Assembly (NCBI GenBank): GCA_029964075.1
Contig: CM057142.1
Coordinates: forward strand, 38,380,392-38,444,391
Direction of reading: 5' to 3'
Source of the DNA: Patiria pectinifera
Taxonomy: Eukaryota > Echinodermata > Asteroidea > Valvatida > Asterinidae
DNA: 64,000 nt
Positions 10,683 to 23,702 of the stretch are shown here, in pieces. The notes under the pieces are model-generated. The model did no database searches. It worked only from the letters and a program-made list of their open reading frames with translations, and was not told where the DNA came from. Every line of letters starts with the position of its first letter. Position 1 is the stretch's first letter. Position numbers and translations under genes: made by a program.

Positions 10683-12936
10683 GGCTGCAAGTCACATCCG
10701 ATGTGAATAATTCGGATTTATTTTCCTGACAAATTTTCAATTTGTATGCTTTTCTGGTAACTGGGGGACTTCATTCCGATATAGGGCGTCTGCTACCCGC
10801 TAAATGTCGTTCTCTTTGCGCACAAAGTGAACAAATGAACCAACACTACGAGAGCCGAATTTTCTTCCAATCATTCGAATTTTGTTAAGAAATAAACTGA
10901 ACAACTAAATTTCGTGGATTTTGGTTCGATGTATCATTCAAAAGTGAAATTCAAGTACATGTACAGCATAGGAAACGCATATTTAATGTCAAACATTATG
11001 TTGGCTTCTTGTGACCAAGACCTTTGAAAATAAGTAAACAATGAAAAACACTAAATTTGGCACTCTCAAAAATAGTAAATATTCACCTGTACAATAATAG
11101 ATCATGCTAATGTCACAAAGTTTATAAAGAAGATTTTTTCTTAGAAACACAATGTTTTTGTTTTTGTGCAACTCCTCTTAAAATTATTTGACTTCCTTTT
11201 TTTGTTGATTTTATTGAAGAGTGCACTTCTTTAAACATTTAAAATTACCCATGCTTTTCCGGACAACTGAGGACGCTGTTGCTGTGATGTCATTTGAGGA
11301 AGACACTGTTCAATTTAGGGGTTTTCTGTTCAAATTGTGAACCCAAACTTTTCTCATTGAAAAATAATGTGAGAAAGGGTTGCTCATTGGCTTACTGTCA
11401 TGTACTTTAACAATAGCGAATCACCAAGGAATAGAAAATTTACGACAGAAAATATCCTTAATTCTAGCAAAAGGCATCAAAATACACTTCAAAATAGCAA
11501 AACGAAAATTGAAAATAAGGTGAAATGGAACAGAAAGGTACATTTTAAAGGAAAGCATTAAACAAAATACACAGTTTGATGTTTTGATGGTTCCTAACTG
11601 ACTGTCTGTTTGCCTAGTCGTTTCTGCAATTATCATCCAATCTATCGTGATCATTTCTTAGATATTAAGGAACAAAGCGACGTTATAACGTTATTTAAAA
11701 CATTATTATTCTGAACAACACATCATCGAAGAATAAAAAAACACACCTAAAATCTTATTTCTAAAACTAATATGTTGATAACGAAACATCACGGTGTCGC
11801 AAGAGGGAAAACGGTGAGCATTCAGCTAAGAGTGTTTGCTCTGAATTGCCAGAGAATTATTTTTCTAACACTATATAATGTATATCTATATACAGTAAGA
11901 ACAGTGGAAACAGTTTGTGTTTTCCAGGCGATTATTTACAGTATGCACCGATGTGTGTTTTGGGGCTATATACATGGAATCAAAGGAGAACACTTTGTGA
12001 ACACTTTGAAAACAATTTCACGATATTTCTGTCGCGACCCGTACCCGAGGAAACTCCTCCCAATCGGTCTTCTTTCCGTGTGTAATATTCGTGTATGTTA
12101 TGACAAGTACAGTCTTGCTAATTCAGTTATACGCTACAGTGCCCTACATTATATAATGGCAATAACATGAACACGATGAGGAAACAAATACACTTCATTA
12201 TTGGTGACAACTTTTAAAAATATGTATTACATTTATGTACATGTAGCTGCCCAGGGTTCAATACTACTCACCTCTTCCAGAGCTAAACCTACGCATGTTC
12301 TTTGTGAAAAGTGAAGGGTTGACGACAATGTACGTAAAAAATAATAATAGGCAGTATGCACACGAATAACAGTCTCAAACTTAAAAATATTTGAACTTCC
12401 AGAATGTATATACCGCTACAAATCTCAAGACTTACCACGAAAAACTTCAACTTAACAGTTCACAAAGCTATACTTTCGACTTAACCCATGAAGTTACATT
12501 GTGAATTAATGAGTGCTTGATTAAACATTTTCAGTTACAAGCAGTAGACAGCATCACTATACAAATAGCGCATAAAGTAACCTAAATGTTGTATTATACA
12601 TCTTTTGGTTGCAAATTTGTGCCAGTCGGTCTCATGAAGAATTTTATTTTAAAAGAAAAAGGAAGATGCACATTTGTAAATACATGTATACCATGTTTGT
12701 TTTCTTTTCTTGAAAACTACAAAATAATGTACAAGCTGGAGCGTGGAGAACAATCTTCCTTTAGTCCCTGGGGATTTTACTCCACTGAACGTCAACTGCA
12801 GTCCCATGTAAGTAAAACTTTATCATAATATTGCTGTACGTGGACTTTTGATTCAAGATTTCAGAATAATTATTGTTTCCGTGAAATAAAACATCCCCCT
12901 ACATTTCCTGGATAAGCCACTGGTCTCTGGCCATCT
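10683..12936. other. Non-coding spacer, ending in the T3 3' flank
   Basis: There is no supported gene to about 12590. From there to the T3 stop, the sequence matches the 3' flanks of T2 (5210-5490) and T4 (17150-17425), for example around GTACAAGCTGGAGCGTGGAG and CTGTACGTGGACTTTTGA. This is probably conserved 3' UTR or downstream sequence of the array genes. Confidence 0.5.
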
Positions 12937-15720
12937 CTAGTAATCGTCTCCCAGACGATGGTGATCTTCGCAATCGGCTAGAAGGCTCCTGCATTCTCCC
13001 CACATGAAACCCGATTTCTTTTCGCACCTAATTCCCCGTCCGAATGACTTCCTTGCTTCTTCATGCTCGCCGAGTAAGCACAGACATCGTCCGCGGACAT
13101 TGTGGAGTTGTTCCAGTTTGTTGCCTCTCTGACAGTTCTCTGGCATGGTGCAGTTGTGCAGAGCCTTTGTGAGGTACTCTTGTCTTGTTACTGAGTCGAT
13201 GGTGATCTTAGCCATTTGTAGGTACACATCAGCTAGCATCGCATAATCCCGTGGCGATTCGTGCTTCGTAAGGATGTACTCCAAGTCGTCTTTGGCTTGA
13301 TCAAGGTGTCGCCGATCGGGAGCATCTGCGCTGACGGCACGTTTGTGTTCCTCTAGGCAGAGTTCGGCCCTGCTTGAGTACGCGAAGAAATTCTCTTTGG
13401 TGCTTGGTAGAAGAATGGACTTCTTGTATAGCCTCAGTGCTACTTCCACATCACCGGCTTGGCCACGAAAACGAGCAAGATAATTGAGAACCTGAGGGGA
13501 ATCTGGTGCTATTTCCCTTGCCTTGCGTACACATCTTTCCGGGTCGTCGATAAATTCCGCCACAGATTCTGGTACGTATCCTATCTGCACATCCCATTTT
13601 GATGCCCAGCGAAAGATTACACCAATACGAACCCAGGCCGAGCTTTTCATGTTGACATCCGTAGATGGATGTTCCGCTATGATCCAAAAGCTCCAGACAG
13701 CATCCTTCAAAGCTTGATAGGCCTCGTCGTGTGTCTCACTTGTCTTCATTGTTTTCTGTAACATCTCGTAGCTGGCTTCTCCAGCCAGATACTTCCAATC
13801 ATTGCTCTCGTCTAGATCGACGAGGTGACCCGCCAGCTCCATCGCCTGATTGCAAAGCTCGAGCGCTCTGCTGGATATCTCGTAATCGATAGCATCGTTG
13901 TTCTTTTCGTCAATGAGGGCAAAGGCTTGTTCGGCGTATCTCCTGGCTTGTGCAATCTTCCCTTCTTCTGTAGATAAATCAGGCTCGTCAGGAGCAGCCG
14001 CGGGAATTCCACCTCTAGACGTAGACATTACAAAATGACGGTTGGCCATGGCGTTCAGGTTGTCTGGGTCTTCTCCCGGAGAGAGGATGTGATTGAAGTA
14101 ATCCAAGGCGCCCTGACGGTCGTTTTCTTGCCTGTAAGCAAGCACGCCTAGAAGGTTACGAATGGCGTGACGTTCCGCTTTCATCCTCTTCTCCTCCAAG
14201 TAGGCCAAGAGATGATTACGTTTGAAGTCGGTGGTAATATCAGTGAGTCGACTTCGGTTACAAAGCAAAGACAGATGGAAATGTCCAGCAGGCGTAGCCA
14301 AAATGCGCCGGGATGCCCTGAGAATAAAACGGTTTTAAAGTCATAGATTAATTCTGGTTTATACTGCCTAGGCCTATATCAGGCAGGGTTGGTGATTTTT
14401 TATTATTATTTAAAAAAAGAAAAAAAAAATAGGATTTATTTGAATTAAATCAGATTCTTTTTTTTGATTTAAATCAGTTTTTTTTTTTTTTTTACTTTCA
14501 AAATATTGATGTCTAAAAATGTGTCTAAATCTCCCAATGCACCCTTACACCCACCACTAAGGAGTTGCCAGGTTCCTATAATACCCATCACCCATAGAAC
14601 TCCATAAATTAATTAACATTTTTGGGGAAAAATGTATGGAATCACGAGTCAGTGATAAAAAAAAATCACATGATTTTATCTATATGTAGTCTACCTCATT
14701 GGTTTAATGGTACATTATTACTGAAGACACTTTAGGTGTATAGCATACAGCTGAGATACATGTTGATTGTGTGTGGGTATGAATGAAAAACGTGATTTAT
14801 GGTACAACATACAAACAAAAAGTACAGTTCTCCATGGGTATGTATATTTTATAAAAATGCTTCTAATTTCAAAACCAGAAGCACTGAGCCTTGTGTAACT
14901 TATAGTGTTTAATTGATGGTCCTTCATACAAGGTCGAAAATAGAAATCAGGCCTTGCATAGATCTTTAAAAGATATTATATAAGTCTCAGTGTAAGTTTT
15001 TAATGGAGAAACGTTAGGAATAAGATTAATCAATTGGGACTGCAGTATTCACATGTGGTTTAGGTACGCCTACACCAGCACAGTTGATTCACTATATTGC
15101 TGTAAACAGATCAAGGAATGATTTAGAGTGAGTGTGCTGTTTTTAAAACTCAAACTTCGAACAAAACCTTTAAATTCAGATCTTGGCTTTAATCAAAACA
15201 ATGATTTTGCGGAATTATGCAAAACCTATAACCATGGTAAGTTGAGTCGATGCTGATGAAGTACGTAGGGGTGTTTTAATGTGTTAACAACATCTTACAC
15301 TTTGTAATTAGGTGGAATCACTTCACTTAACTGATAAAAAGGACCCTCAATACATATATTTTGCCAACATTCAGATTTTACAAAAAAAAAATAAATCAGT
15401 GATTTTTATTTTAAAAAATCAGTCTACAAAAACCGGGATTTAAATCAGTGATTTAAATCAACTTGATTTAAATAATCCAACCCCGATGTCAGGAAACTTA
15501 GATTTCGGTTATACCTGAAGTCACGTTATTCGCAAAATTGTCATTCTTCAGCTCGTATTTAATTAAACACACCAAAATAAACACACTCAAAAACCACGGC
15601 TTCACTGTTACACCAAAATAATATCCAACTGCGAACTTGAACGTCAAATTGTGAACGAACTTTATTGCCAGTTAAAACGATTTCTCATTAATACACTTAC
15701 ATGTTTGGTTTTGTTTTCAT
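12937..15720 (-). CDS. TTC22-like: TTC22-like TPR protein T3, intact (466 aa)
   Basis: Exon 1 coding part is 15701-15720 (ATG AAA ACA AAA CCA AAC AT), with donor GTAAGT. The intron is 14318-15700 and exon 2 is 12937-14317 after acceptor ATTCTCAG. The join keeps frame (AT|G GCA TCC), placing a second Met at residue 7. The open exon-2 frame has no ATG at its apparent N-terminus (TTG at 14299-14301), which is explained by this splice. The protein carries PAGHFHL near the N-terminus, then TPR-like helical pairs around residues 45-90, 260-320, 345-385 and 395-430 (for example QLHNVRGRCLCLLGEHEEAR). No signal peptide or membrane segment is seen. It is the sister of T1. Family membership is by recognition of ordered motifs shared with TTC22; function is unknown. 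Confidence 0.88.
14384..15485. mobile_element. hAT-like non-autonomous element in T3 intron
   Basis: Orthologous copy of the element at 2529-3623. It has the same insertion point and TSD pair (ATATCAGG/ATGTCAGG), 1102 bp, with minor indels in the A/T runs. It was therefore present before the U1/U2 duplication. Confidence 0.75.
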
Positions 15721-15826
15721 GCAATTGCGTGCCAGCTCATCCAAGCCAAATCAATGTGCAGCAACTGACAGCACATTTTGCCACAGCTAAATAATGACAA
15801 GGAAAACAGACGTGGGCTAGTTTGCC

Positions 15827-15840
15827 GTTGTCTAGCAACC
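15827..15840. promoter_or_regulatory. RFX X-box-like site upstream of T3
   Basis: GTTGTCTAGCAACC is identical to the T1 site and lies 107 nt upstream of the T3 ATG. Regulatory role is inferred. Confidence 0.35.
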
Positions 15841-15942
15841 AGACAACATTTCTCATTCGAGTATGGGGCTTCCCCTCATCGATTTCACTATTCTCTGCTC
15901 TTTGAAAAAGTGTCAGTAACATGCCCTATAGAGAAACGTTTT

Positions 15943-16100
15943 AGCTATAGGGCCATCGCAGATTTATACTTTGAACAAATATATGCATATATTAGCATAA
16001 AGAATAACAAGCAATTTTCAAAATGTTCAAAATGGCTGCCATTGCTTGCTATCCTACCTTTATTTGTTTTAAAGGACAAACCTGTGATCGCCCTATAGCC
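15943..16100. repeat. Imperfect inverted repeat, U2 copy
   Basis: Counterpart of 4091-4247. The left arm AGCTATAGGGCCATCGC pairs with the right arm ending GATCGCCCTATAGCC. Confidence 0.45.
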
Positions 16101-16372
16101 AAATATCTTTCTCATGACATGCTCCGACTGTGTGCCAAATTCCATGCTTTTATCATAAACTTAACATTCCCGATCAACAATCTGCCGTACTATGGTTAAC
16201 TGAGCGCGCGTGAGTACTATACTATGCTATTTTTAGGATCGTATCGGGAGAGTGACCTGTCACGTGCGAGGGATCAACCAATAATAGGGAAATAGGGGTC
16301 CGATTTTCATAGGAGTCGGATGTTCATGTGACACCGTTGTGTCGTGGCCTAGCTAGCCTGTGTTCCGGGAGG

Positions 16373-16758
16373 CGTAATTTTTTCCCCTAGGAGGGTTAGG
16401 GGCAATGTCATGAATAAGTCAGTTTTTCCTTTGAATCATTGCAAGACTTAGGTTCTCGTTCTATTTTCCCCTTAATTTAAAATTATCTCAGTGATAAATT
16501 TGGAGAAGAAAAATAGCTGATGAAAATGAGCAGCGACGACGTGGATTCGAACCAGGGATCTTTGTATCCATAGCTCATCTCGCTATCCACTAGGCTACTG
16601 TGTGGTAGCTCGACGACAACCGTTCTTTAAAATTCTTTAATGTATTGTAACTAGTTGAGTAACTAACAACAATGCTGTTGATGTCATTGTCCGTTCTCAT
16701 GGATAAACATGAATTATTCATGACATTGCCCCTAACCCTCCTAGGAATAAAAATTACG
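16373..16758. mobile_element. MITE with 10-bp TSD and complete tRNA-like core
   Basis: Same element as 4493-4844, flanked by TTCCGGGAGG. On the minus strand it contains TAGCCTAGTGGATAGCG (box A-like, 16581-16597) and GGTTCGAATCC (box B, 16543-16553), about 30 nt apart as in tRNA genes. This is a tRNA-derived core inside long terminal inverted repeats, which is an unusual combination. Confidence 0.7.
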
Positions 16759-17428
16759 CTTCCGGGAGGAGTCTTTTGGCTGAGAACAAAGCTTCGGATG
16801 CAGCAAAACAGTGAGGTCAGAAACTGTCAAGACGTTTGTTTTGTATAATACCCCTTTCCAGTTTAAAAAGACAACAGGAATATGATGTAAAGTCATCAAT
16901 GCTGACGAGGGATAATATACAATATTGACTGCTTAACTCGTGGTATATATATATTTTTTAACTAAACTCCCTCAGTGATAGCATTCCCTCGGCTTCACCT
17001 CAGCAAATATGAATTTATATACAATCATTACATCCCTTGTTTACCATGTCTATGCAGCTATTTTCTCTGAAAAATGCGCGCTTCAATTTTAATTAAAACT
17101 TTGTCGAACAAAGGCATCAACTCAAGTGGGATTCTCATGGACAAAAAAGGGGAAGACGCACATGTACATTTGTAAATACACGAATACCGTGTTTTTTTTC
17201 TTGAAAGCTACAAAACAATGTACAAGCTGGAGCGTGGAGAACTATCTTCCTTTCTCCCTGGGGATTTTACTATACAGGACGTCAACTGCAGTCCCGTGTA
17301 AGTAAAACTTTATCATAATATTGCTGTACGTGGACTTTTGATTCAAGATTTCAGAATAATTATTGTTTCCTGTGAAACATCCCCCTATTTATACAGTCCC
17401 TGGATAAACCACTGGTCTCTAGTCATCT

Positions 17429-19164
17429 CTAGCAGTCGTCTCCCAGACGATGGTGATCTTCGCAATCGGCTAGAAGGCTTCCGCATTCTCCCCACTTGTA
17501 GCCCGATTTCTTTTCGCATCTCATTCCCAGTTTGAATGACTCCCTTGCTCTTCTATGCTGGCCGAGTAAGCACTGACATCGTCCGCGGACATTGTAAAGT
17601 TGGAACCGTTCGTTGCCTCTCTGGCAGTTCTCTGACATGAAACAGTTGTGCAGAGCCTTTGTGAGGTACTCTTGTCTTGTTACTGAGTCGATGGTGATCT
17701 TAGCCATTTGTAGGTACACATCAGCCAGCATCGCATAATCCTGTGGCGATTCGTGCTTCGTAAGGATGTACTCCAAGTCGTCTTTGGTTTGATCAAGGTA
17801 TCTCCGATCGGGAGTATCTGGGCTGACGGCACGTTTGTGTTGCTTGAGGCAGAGTTCGGCCCTGCTTGAGTACGCGAAGAAATTCTCGTTGGTGCTCCGC
17901 AGACGGATGCACTCCTCGTATAGCATCAGAGCTTCTTCCACATCACCAGCTTTGCCACGAAACAAGGCAAGATAATTGAGAACATGAGGAGAACCTGGTG
18001 CTATTTCCCTCGCCTTGCGCACGCATCTTTCCGGGTCATTGATAAATTCCGCTAAAGATTCTGGTACGTCTCCTATCGGCACATCCCATTCCAATGCCCT
18101 GCGGAAAATGAAACCAATCCGAACCCAGGCAGAGCCTTTCATGTTGACATCCGCAGATGGATTTTCGGCTATGGTCCAAAAGCTCCAGACAGCATTCTCC
18201 AAAGCTTGATAGGCCTCGTCGTGTGTCTCTATTTTTCTCATTGTTTTCTGAAACATCTTGTAGCTAGCTTCTCCAGCCAGATACTTCCAATCATTGCTCT
18301 CGTCTAGATCGACGAGGTGACCCGCCAGCTCCATCGCCTGATTGCAAAGCTCGAGCGCTTTGCTGGATAACTCGTAATCGATAGCATCGTTGTTCTTTTC
18401 GTCAATGAGGGCAAAGGCTTGTTCGGCGTATCTCCTGGCTTGTGCCCTCTTGCCTTCTTCTGTAGATAAATCAGGCTCGTCAGGAGCAGCCGCGGGAATT
18501 CCACCTCTAGACGTAGACATCACAAAATGACGGTTGGCCATGGCGTTCAGGTTGTCTGGGTCTTCTCCCGGAGAGAGGATGTGATTGAAGTAATCCAAGG
18601 CGCCCTGACGGTCGTTTTGTTGCCTGTAAGCGAGCACGCCTAGAAGGTTACGAATGGCGTGACGTTCCGCTTTCATCCTCTTCTCCTCCAAGTAGGCCAA
18701 GAGATGACGACGTTTGAAGTCGGCGGTAATATCAGTGAGTCGACTTCGGTTACAAAGCAAAGACAGATGGAAATGTCCAGCAGGCGTAGACAAAGTGCGC
18801 CGCGATGCCCTGAGAAGAAAAAGGTTTTAAAAGTCATAGATGAATTCAGGTTTATACTGCCTATTCTGCAGGAAACTTCCAGTTATACCTAAAGTCAACT
18901 CAAACGTTAAGCGCGAAAATCTAATTCTTCATTTCGTATTTAATTAAATACACTTAAGTAACTAAATCTGACTATAATTTTATAGTCCATTGGATGAATA
19001 CATTCACATTAAGTGAATCTCACAGACCACGGTTTCATTGTTACACCAAATATCCAACTGCGAACTTGAACACCAAATTGTGAATTATATATGAACGAAC
19101 TTGCCAATTGTAAACGATTTCTCATGCATAAAGACACTTACATCTTTGGTGTTTCTTTTTTCAT
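17429..19164 (-). CDS. TTC22-like: TTC22-like TPR protein T4, intact (467 aa)
   Basis: Exon 1 coding part is 19142-19164 (Met-Lys-Lys-Glu-Thr-Pro-Lys and AT), donor GTAAGT. The intron is 18810-19141 (332 nt) and exon 2 is 17429-18809, open to TAG. The AT|G GCA TCG junction is as in T2. The domain order is the same as in T2/T3 and the frame is full length. It carries scattered replacements relative to T2 but no indels. The promoter X-box-like site is eroded (19286-19299) and the 5' flank has a short local duplication around TGTGTCAGTA (about 19340-19415). It is the sister of T2. Confidence 0.87.
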
Positions 19165-19455
19165 GTAACTGCCTATAAGCTCATCCAAGCCAAATCAATG
19201 TGCAACAACTGACAGCACATTGCATCTGCCACAGCTGATAATTATTCAATAACAAGCAAGGTTAATACACTAGGAATAGTTTGCCATTGAACAGCAACCA
19301 GAAAACATTTCTCATTTGGGTATGGGGCTTCCCATCATCGATTTTACACCCTGCTCGTTGAATATGTGTCAGTATGGATTTCATCATTCTCAGATTGTTG
19401 AAAATGTGTCAGTATTTATATTTTGATATTCACGTTGCTCTAATGTTCAGTGTGA

Positions 19456-20170
19456 TCTTAGGCAAGTCACTGACTTTGAGCCAAACTCCCAGAAATCACT
19501 TTAAAGAAAGAACAGACCACCCTTGACCCGTGTATAACAAACTGACAACAAATTCTTTGGGGGCACAATGTTTCACAATGTTTCAACATCAAGTGTAACT
19601 TTTGATGCACAACCTCACAGAAACTAGTTTTTTTTCTTCTCGGGTTACTAAACGTCTTTCCAAGACAGAATCTTAAATCTTAGAGCTCTTGGTTCCAGCC
19701 TTCGTTGTTGTTGTTAATAATAATAAATGTACCTTGTTTAGCATGTCTATACACCTATTTTCTCTGGAAAACGCACATTTTTAGGGTTCAATTTCAATCG
19801 AAACTTAGTTAAAGACACAAATTGACTCCAGTGGGACTTGAGCCTAGAACCTCGGGAACAAGATATTGGCAATTTACCAACAGAACTTCCAGCTATTATA
19901 AAGGCAGGCGCTCAATACATCGTGGAAGACTGCTGATATAGGACAAGCTAGATAGTCCATTTTGGTAAAGCACTGGTGTATTTTCAATACTATCAAGTGA
20001 GGGTGTTTAAAGGCCGTTAATGTTCCAGGAAATTTCACAGATAAGTGCCAATATTTTGTTTCTATATCCGATCCAGGGTTCAATCTGTGATGAATGCCTA
20101 ACACTGAGCTGCTGTTGCCCATTTGCCCTGTGTCAAATGGTCCGAGAGCTGGACAACGCAGAGATTGGAC
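19456..20170. other. Non-coding spacer between the array and a foldback
   Basis: No supported coding exon or RNA gene. Confidence 0.4.
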
Positions 20171-20443
20171 ACGTCTCGATAGTCCGAAGTACCATTGGTC
20201 CGAGTTGGTCCGAATTAAGTCCCATTGGTCCGAAGTCCCATTGGTCCGAAGTTCCATTGGTCCGAAGTCGCTTTGGTCCGAAACACAATACTGCGTAGTT
20301 CCACTTGTTCAGGTTGACTGACCCTTACCCTAACCCTATGGGGCGTCGGACCAATGGAACTTCGAAGCAATGGGACGTCGGACCAATTGGACGTTTATAC
20401 CAATGGGCCGTCGGACCAATGGGACGTCGGACTATAGAGACGT
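20171..20443. repeat. Foldback with inverted minisatellite arms (CCATTGGTCCGAAGT)
   Basis: Ends ACGTCTCGATAGTCCGA and TCGGACTATAGAGACGT are inverted copies (16 of 17). The left half is a tandem array of roughly 16-bp units CCATTGGTCCGAAGT. The right half is the inverted array with GACGTCGGACCAATGG. A spacer with CCCTAACCC lies between. No protein frame. Confidence 0.75.
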
Positions 20444-22570
20444 CCCCGTTTTACAGCAGGATGAAATAATTTCAGATTACAAAATGTATACACCACTAGA
20501 AATAAAACTACACTTGTAAAGCAATTCAGTCGGTCATATTTAATTTGAAGATGATATTTATTTGTTTTACTTCAAAATCGACAAGACAGGTCCTTGACAT
20601 GCTGTCATGTAGAACCGGAAAGCTCCATGATACCGCACATAAACAAATATCAAATCAGCACTGAAAGTGGGGGGTTGGTGCTCTTTTGTGTGAGGATTAA
20701 AAACGAAAATGACAATGTCCACGTACAATCTAAAGTGAATGAGAGCATTATAATTGGCTGCTAATTTGAAAATGGTGACAACTTTCACCGATGCAAATAC
20801 AAAGCCTAAATAAGATGGTTCATACCTTAAGTGAATAACGGAATTTCCAATAAAGCACAATTGTTCGAAAGTTGGGATTATCCATCAAATGCATTGATGT
20901 AATGTGTGTTATATATTACATGTATGTTCATATTTCCCAACACAAATTAAATGTACATAGTCCAGTGAGCAATATATTACAAGATTGCTGGAAATGTACT
21001 GTGTGAAATTTTGTACAGCAAAAACCTCCCATTTTTATTATGCATATCAAGGGAAATCGATATATACATGTATATACAAACAGCTGTTTACACTATTGTA
21101 TTTCAATATAAAACAGTTGGTAGTTAGTACACATTGGTAAGGACGTATACATTCTGGGACACAATAAAAGCATATTGTATGTAAATTACTCTCAGTATGT
21201 ACATGTACACAATACACCCACAGCATATAATATGCAACACTGCCACCATTGGATATAATATAAATCCACACTTGCACGAAGAGAAAATAGACTGGAAAGA
21301 ATTTAAATTTTAACATTTCTTTTTTTGTGTGGATAATATGTATATTGGGCACTTTTTACACACTGAAACGTAGGCTACTTTGGAACTGTCAGCCAACCCA
21401 TCGGCTGAAAGTGATTTTAAATTGGAGGGTACATAGGGTGGATCCAGAGAGGTTCGTGGGGGCCGAGGCTGTGCCGGGGGAGGGGGGGGGGTCCGCTGCT
21501 GGTATTTCTTCAGTACAACATTTGAAGTTTCTTTAAACTTTAAGCACTGAAGGTAACACTTTCAAGGAGAGAAATTGCTTTCAATGTGCTACAATCATTT
21601 CATCAGCTGAAATAGGGGTAGTAGCTGCAATAGTTTATTGATTTCTATAAATATGAAAGCGTACAAAAATCAACATATTCTATATACTTTCTTGTGTCTG
21701 CCACTAAGGAACAAAGTGAAGAAATATGTAAACAAATATTTGACCTCACATATACAAAGCAACATTTTAACAACATTTAATATAAAAAACAAACATTTTT
21801 ACTAAAATCATATGTATTTAATATAAAGTAAATAAAATACAGACTTTTTTGTGCTGAAAAACAGCAACTTGATGGTTCCAGTTATTTTAAAGTTGTTTTA
21901 TTACACCACAAGCTAAAATAAGAAGCAGCAAAGATACACCCACTTGGCAAACAAAAGCTCATTCATATGAAATTATTATAAAGTAAGTCCAGCACTGTAA
22001 TCATAGGTCGTGAGCACTGCGGCCATCTGTGAGGTACGTGCTGTGTACCACAGGGATACGCATTCATGTGTATTCACTGTGTGAATTAACATAACAAAGC
22101 ACAACTCCAAGATGGCTGCTGAATTCAATTGCTCTACAGGGTGACCCCAACAAATGCAACCCTGAAACATTTACCTTTTTTTCCCAAAAACGTGATCTGT
22201 GAGTTATGTTTTGGGCATCAGATTCAAGCTGAGAGCTTTTTCTTTCAAATACTTGAAGAAAAACAATCATGAAAACAGCACAATTGGTTGCTGAGAAAGC
22301 GCCAATAATGTAAAAAGCCAGGGTTTGAGAAAGGCCAGAGCTTGAGGATTAAAGCCATGTCTTCATTCTGTAGTTAAGATGCATGGCTACCCCCCCCCTC
22401 CCCCTCCTGTCCCTACCCTGCACATATACCTATAAATGCACGACAGTTCTCAAGCCAACGCGTTGACTTGCCTCCAATGAGCGTCATTCTGAGCAGTTAG
22501 ATAGGCTCACCGTCAGCTGCATAGTTGGAGGTCATTGTTTTAATGTGCACCACCACTAGATATATTTCAT
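20444..22570. other. AT-rich non-coding region downstream of UBAC2
   Basis: No coding exon is supported. Minus-strand AATAAA (TTTATT at 20557-20562) could close a long UBAC2 3' UTR, but nothing in the sequence proves that. Confidence 0.35.
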
Positions 22571-22835
22571 GTATGGGCTCCGTGCGCGAAAGAGAGAGGG
22601 CGCTGTTTCACCACTTTTGGGAGCCCAGTGGAGGGACACAACGTGTACGCGTACTGGTTCGCGCATACGGCACGAAGTATGCACTAATAATTTAGCTCTG
22701 AATGTGCACAAAGCCATAGCGTATTCGCATGAGCATTAGGTGTAGTCGGCAATGCGTTGTAATGTCCCTCCACGTTGTCTCCCCCAACTCTCCCTTCCTT
22801 ACCATTGAGGGGGTACTTGTGCACAGAGCCCATAC
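22571..22835. repeat. Inverted-repeat element GTATGGGCTC...GAGCCCATAC
   Basis: The left end GTATGGGCTCCGTGCGC is inverted at the right end (GTGCACAGAGCCCATAC). Inner words GGAGGGACA and TGTCCCTCC also pair. Non-coding. Confidence 0.6.
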
Positions 22836-23591
22836 TTCTTTCAATTGAATCTTAGCTCAGATAATATACGTTTAAAATATACAAATTTATACAAACGTAA
22901 CCTATTTTTCTTTACATCATATTGACAAAAATTGATATAATTACTGATTTTTTTTTTTACAATATTAAGTGGTCAATTAATTGGATATATAATGTACACC
23001 TGCGTCTCAATCCAAGGTGGTAATCATTGTGCTAAAACAATGTAAGCGTTCACATCCACGGTTGTACACAATGCTGTTTCTAAGCTTAAAGAGGTTTTCG
23101 ACTGCAGGAAGACGTTCATTATTCAGTTCTAAGTAGCCTAAGGCATATGAAAATTAAAAACACATCATTGTTTCTGACACTAACGATATTTTGACAGTTA
23201 TTCTTATGCAATAGGCCCACTTGTTATTCTTAAAGTTACTGCTGGGGGCAGCAAACAAACGACGCAACAAGTAAGAGTTCCTGTTTAGTGATTTAGGTTC
23301 TAGTGCTGTAGTAGCATCATTGAGTTGCTAGAAACCCGAGCCCTGATTACGATGCATGGGGTCATCAATCTCAGATTTTGGACAACATTTGGAGAAAACA
23401 AATTAACAACAACCTCTTTCAATCCTGTTGTTTAAGTGTTACCTTGAGGGGGAAAGCAAAAGAAAGAAAGCCCTGAAGTTTAATCATTTCAAAATTTTAG
23501 TTGAAAATAGTCCTTTTACTTTTGATGTACAATTTAGTGGGAAAATCTCATCCCATTTACACGATATGGCAGAAACAAAGCTACCTAACGG

Positions 23592-23702
23592 TCAGCCATC
23601 TTGGAGCAGTAGGTTGGTTGCCATGGGAACATTGTTGTGGGTTGCCAGGAGAGCTTGCACCACTGCGCTACGATTGAAACCCATATCGGTCAGCTGCTGA
23701 AC
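23592..23702 (-). CDS. UBAC2: UBAC2 last coding exon: UBA domain and stop
   Basis: Phase-0 exon of 37 codons including the stop, after acceptor CTCCTGCAG. It encodes VQQLTDMGFNRSAV...NLLLQDG. The MGF signature and the three-helix pattern are typical of UBA domains. Confidence 0.93.
   Translation of the reverse strand, partial: VQQLTDMGFNRSAVVQALLATHNNVPMATNLLLQDG

Larger units (their letters stand above)
12590..19455. repeat. Segmental duplication unit U2 (T3+T4)
   Basis: Partner of U1. It contains the full-length T1 counterpart (T3) and the T2 counterpart (T4) with matching introns and intergenic MITEs. The offset is about 11.9 kb (T2 stop 5498, T4 stop 17429). T3 keeps the 3' third lost from T1, so U2 shows the pre-truncation structure. 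Confidence 0.85.
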
